DNA from: Raphanus sativus
Lineage: Eukaryota; Streptophyta; Magnoliopsida; Brassicales; Brassicaceae
NCBI RefSeq assembly: GCF_000801105.2
Contig: NC_079516.1
Span: 9,424,001-9,488,000 of the forward strand
DNA: 64,000 nucleotides
Reading direction: 5' to 3'
A program made the position numbers and the translations under genes. The first letter of the stretch is position 1, and each line of letters opens with the position of its first letter. A model generated the notes under the pieces. It made no database searches, was not told where the DNA came from, and worked only from the letters and a program-made list of their open reading frames with translations. Of the stretch, positions 60,481 to 64,000 are shown piece after piece.

Positions 60481-61259
60481 TTCTTGGAAGTCTTCTGACG
60501 AAGCCTTCTTCCATATCAAGTGGAGTCCAAGCTTGTCTTTGTAAATGAATGATCTATAATAGTTTTGTTTGTGGTCTGTTTTGTGATTTGCATGTGTACT
60601 CCCTAAGTTGTGAATTCTTTTGTAAAATGAGTAATAATGTTTCCCAAGATGTAATATATGTGCTAACAATGTGTTTACACATTTACAAATCAATGAAATA
60701 GTTGACTTCAATAACTTTTCTCTTATCTTTGGATCTGTCATATGCAATAATAAACTCCAATGGCCTTCTTCTCATCTTACTAAACAAGAATGTTGGTAGT
60801 CTCATATTGATACAACATTTTAAGAAGCATTTTAACCATTTTTCCAACTCATAACAATAATCATCATTGGTGTCTATAACAATAATACTGAAGAAATGGA
60901 AGCAAACAATAGTAACTAGCCAAAGTATATCACATTTTTTACAAGTTTATGTTGAAAAACTTAGTCAAATTTACATATCTTGAAGTTAATTAACACTCTT
61001 AAAATACAAGTTATTCAAAAATTAGCATAGAAAACTTAAAAACTAGTGTAGAAGATTTAAAAACTAGCGGAGAAAACTTCCACAGAAGTCTTCTCGGATC
61101 AGCTAGAAACTTTGATTAACATGAATGTTGGTAATCTCATAAGTATCATCAATTATGTTATAAATTTCATTCAGTAGCCTTAATATTGATTAATTTACAT
61201 GAATTAATAAGAAAATGTTAAAAAGTCTTTATAGTTTTAGAGAAATTGAAAATTTGCTA
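60481..61259. other. Spacer between the two GACGACTT arrays
   Basis: AT-rich, no gene recognised. Confidence 0.5.
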
Positions 61260-62100
61260 AACATTGACGCAGACGACATCCAAGTAAGTCGTCTGGCATG
61301 TCATTTTTGCAATTGACTTTTAAATGTGTTCTTAGAGACGACTTACTCGTAAGTCCTCCATTTTTGTTTGTTAAAAAAAAACCTTGCGATTACCCGAGAC
61401 GACTTACTTGTAAGTCACCTAGGATAAACAGATTAGTTTTGCATTTGACCGAATTGTGTTAGAATTTTGATTTTTCCTGGACGACTTACTTGCAAGTAAG
61501 TCGTCTCTCGGAAAATAAAAAAAATCAATATTTTATGAAAGCTAGTTGACTTACTTGTAAGTCGCTTCAGGTTAATTTGCAATTGGGAAATAAAACTATA
61601 ATTTTTATTTTTTTCTAGTCGACTTACTTGGAAGTCGTCCGTTTAGACGACTTACACGAAAGTTGTCCAAGATAAAGCAAGGTTTGACCAGATTCTCAGA
61701 ATAAAATCATGGACGACTTTGCTTATCCTGGACGACTTTCAAGTACGTTGTCCACCCAGAAGACTTCCGTGTAAGTCTTCTGGAAAACATTAAATATTTA
61801 AGTTTTATTTTTCAATTGCAAAACTAACCTGAGACTACTTATCTGGAAGTCGTCTAGCTTTACTAAAATATTAATTTTTTTTCCAGAGACCACTTACAAG
61901 TAAGTCGTCCAGGAAAATTCAAATTTCTAACACAATTCGATCAAATGCAAGTAAGTCGTCTCGGGTACTCTCGAAGTTTTTTTAACAAACAATAATGAAC
62001 GACTTACAAGTAAGTCGTCCATTTAACCAGAATACTTACCCGTAAGTCTTCTACAGCCAGAAGACTTACAGGTAAGTCAGAAGATGAACAGATCTGTGAA
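61260..62100. repeat. Fold-back region of nested GACGACTTAC palindromes
   Basis: The left part (about 61330-61640) is the imperfect reverse complement of the right part (about 61780-62030). For example, GCATTTGACCGAATTGTGTT answers AACACAATTCGATCAAATGC. Short palindromes made of GACGACTTAC and GTAAGTCGTC are embedded throughout, the best a 26-bp perfect one at 61480-61505. No coding sequence; no clear target duplication. Confidence 0.7.
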
Positions 62101-63179
62101 AAAAAATCAATTTCATACCTTAAATCATTGAGATGACTTCCTTAGCACACATAAGTCTTCTCCAACCACACACAGAACCTAAAAAAAAAAAAAGTAATCC
62201 ACCAAGATTCATAAGCTTGAATGACTCTATCAAGCATAAAAAATTTAGAATCAAAGCTTGAGTTTTTCAGATGAATATGGAAAAAAAATGAAAGAGATGT
62301 TGTTTTTAATTCATAAGAATTAAGAAAGAAAAAGTGTAAATCGATTTGAGGTGTATTAAGAGTTTCAAATTGGTTGTTCATGGTGGTTGGGGATTGAAAT
62401 CAATAGCAATCTTGTAAATACTTGAAGATGATGAGGTTGAGAGAATAAAAATGCCATTTTCGAAAGAAAAAAAAATTAATGGCATTGTCGTGAATAATGT
62501 TAATTTTTAGGGTGAATATGACAGAAAAAAAAATTAAAAAAAAACATAGGTTAGTTTTGTGTTTGATTTTGAGTTTTGAGTCAATTTTGTAAAAACTATT
62601 TTTAAGATTACTAATCGTGTAGAGATAATTAAAAGAAAAAAGAAGCATGATATTTTGAATGCGAGTGACACTCTTGCATCCAGTACAGAGAGGCTTTTGA
62701 GAATCATGCGTTTAAATTTTAAAGCTTTGTAAAGCTTCTCAACCATCTATAAATAGACTCATGGAGAAGCTGAACAATTCTTTTATTTAGTTCAGATTTT
62801 TTGATTAACACAAAGAAAAACAGATGCACCTGATGCAGTAAAGGCTTTGACTGAATAAATTCTACATTCATTAATAAAAAAGGCTTCTCAACCATCTGTA
62901 TAGCAGCAAACCCAAAGACAGTAAAAAGAAGAACATTCATTATTGATGATAAAAATTGACAGAATCCGAGATGTGTTAATCTGATTACTGTTGTTGCAAG
63001 TAGCTTCTTGATTGCCCCAAAACCCAATTGCTTGATTGTTCAAAAGTGAGCTAATGTTCGGTTCTGATGAGCCAAAACAATAAACAAATCATATATTGGG
63101 TTTGTGTGTCTATTCTATTTTTTTTGTAACTATGTCTATTATTCTATTTTTGCCATTCTATTTTTGCTCTATTTGTGTG
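62101..63179. other. Spacer, nothing recognised
   Basis: AT-rich. The words AAGCTTCTCAACCATCT (about 62732) and GGCTTCTCAACCATCTGTA (about 62883) form a short direct repeat. The minus-strand open stretches show no family features. Confidence 0.5.
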
Positions 63180-63640
63180 TCTCTCAAGTTGATGATTCCT
63201 AAAATCATCACTCTCATGCTCATTTGTATTTCCAAACGCTAGCTTTACCGAATGCTGCAAAGCAAGGTCATGAGGCAAATTCAATCTATTCTCATTAAGC
63301 TTCTTAAACAGTTTATTCAAATCATTAAACTTATCCTCACAAGCATGATAACCTCTCTCAAACAGAACTTCAGAAACAGATTTCCATTTGCTCTTTTTAT
63401 GTAAAGACGCAAACTTTCTTCAACTATTACCATCAATACTGAAGTCATCACCTATATAATGCATGCCGGTTATCAACAACTTCACCAACTTATCAGTCCA
63501 CTTCACTCACTACCCTTGAGACTTTTTAGCTGATTTGTTGGATTCTATGTGACCATCACCACCTTCCTCATCGAAACTTGGTTCATGATCATAATTCACT
63601 GAGTTCTTCTCTCTTTCTCCTTATGTTTCTCATGATCGGT
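63180..63640 (-). pseudogene. Trihelix/Myb-SANT-like transcription factor fragment
   Basis: Minus-strand translation gives a broken but clear relative of plant Myb/SANT-like (trihelix) proteins of the At1g21200/At1g76870 type: SEVKWTDKLVKLLITGMHYI, GDDFSIDGNS then a stop, KKSKWKSVSEVLFERGYHA, CEDKFNDLNKLFKKLNENRL and NLPHDLALQHSVKLAF, then EHESDDFRNHQLE. In-frame stops occur after SQG and after GNS. Compared with the family, about five residues are missing before CEDKFNDL and several dozen between KKLN and NRLNLPHD. No start, promoter or intact frame remains, so it is a dead fragment, possibly a retrocopy or transposon-captured piece. Confidence 0.75.
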
Positions 63641-64000
63641 GATAACCGTGCATGCCGCATGCCGCATGCCGCTGGTGACTAAATGAAAAAAAATTGAATT
63701 TAAAAACATATAACTCTAAAAGTATAGAAAAATATGATTTATTTATCTATTTAAATAATTATGTATTATGTATATAGGACAATGGTATAAGAGTCTTTTG
63801 TCACTTTTGCCTTTTAATAGAGAAGTTTTGTCAAAATGTATCTTTTGTGAAGGTAAAGATAAATAATGGTATCAATAATGCGGTAAACATGAGAATTTCC
63901 TATCATCTAAATGGACTTATGTCTGTTTCTTTATTTTGATTTCCACTCAAATGAGTTTAATAAACAAATTAATAAAATATTCTTATTTTGATTTAATCAT
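63641..64000. other. Terminal spacer
   Basis: No gene. A threefold CATGCCG repeat lies at 63651-63671; the rest is AT-rich. Confidence 0.6.

Noticed and set aside
60391..60747. 118-residue minus-strand protein
   Set aside because: Its C-terminal part is the translated minisatellite (repeating KTF/WKT-like words) and the rest has no family features.
61260..62100. CRISPR-like array of spaced short repeats
   Set aside because: Repeats are palindromic, irregularly spaced, diverged and in a plant nuclear genome; no cas genes.

Overview
The window is plant nuclear DNA from a crucifer, most likely tribe Brassiceae (Brassica, Raphanus or a relative). It is AT-rich, has short introns, is dense in MITEs, Helitrons and other decayed transposons, and its genes follow the order of an Arabidopsis thaliana chromosome 1 block as I remember it (about At1g61740 down to At1g61667). 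No bacterial, organellar or CRISPR features are present.

Layout. 1-1800: a 1.3-kb fold-back, Mutator-like element, then the upstream flank of a partial TauE/SafE anion exporter gene (1801-2618, +). 2.6-6.6 kb: repeat-rich spacer. 6.6-14.9 kb: gene cluster of a GeBP/storekeeper transcription factor (+), anthocyanidin reductase BAN/ANR (+), RNA polymerase subunit RPB10 (-) and an FYVE-finger protein (+); the last two share a 334-bp divergent promoter. 15098-15197: a run of exactly 100 N. 15198-29345: the stretch 930-15097 again, at near identity. The repeat is a suffix-prefix match across the N gap, so it is almost certainly an unmerged contig overlap (or two haplotypes), not a biological tandem duplication. 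The second copy carries single-base indels that break TauE, BAN and FYVE; the first copy is the reliable one.

29.5-31.7 kb: PIF/Harbinger-like elements with a nested Stowaway. 31.8-33.7 kb: a DC1 zinc-finger gene (-) split by one frameshift. 33.7-43.2 kb: transposon territory with two Helitrons, a nested hAT-like element and a decayed RPA70-like gene. 43.6-45.5 kb: a five-exon lung-seven-transmembrane receptor gene (-). 45.5-56 kb: an inverted, truncated copy of the DC1 5' end, a Helitron inside a long inverted repeat, a poly(A) retroposon, a Stowaway and a complete Cassandra TRIM retrotransposon whose LTRs carry 5S-rRNA-like sequence. 56.3-56.9 kb: a two-exon DUF538 gene (+). 57-64 kb: Helitrons, hAT-like debris, an unusual tandem and fold-back array built on the core GACGACTTAC/GTAAGTCGTC, and a broken trihelix/Myb-SANT pseudogene.

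The genes form no pathway. They are a conserved chromosomal neighbourhood with unrelated functions: seed-coat proanthocyanidin synthesis (BAN), transcription (GeBP-like, RPB10), endomembrane lipid binding (FYVE), transport (TauE), a membrane receptor-like protein (7TM) and a small secreted protein (DUF538). I found no convincing undescribed multi-gene system. The most unusual structures are the two fold-back elements (136-1459 and about 61260-62100), the nine-copy helical repeat in the FYVE protein, and the intact Cassandra element.
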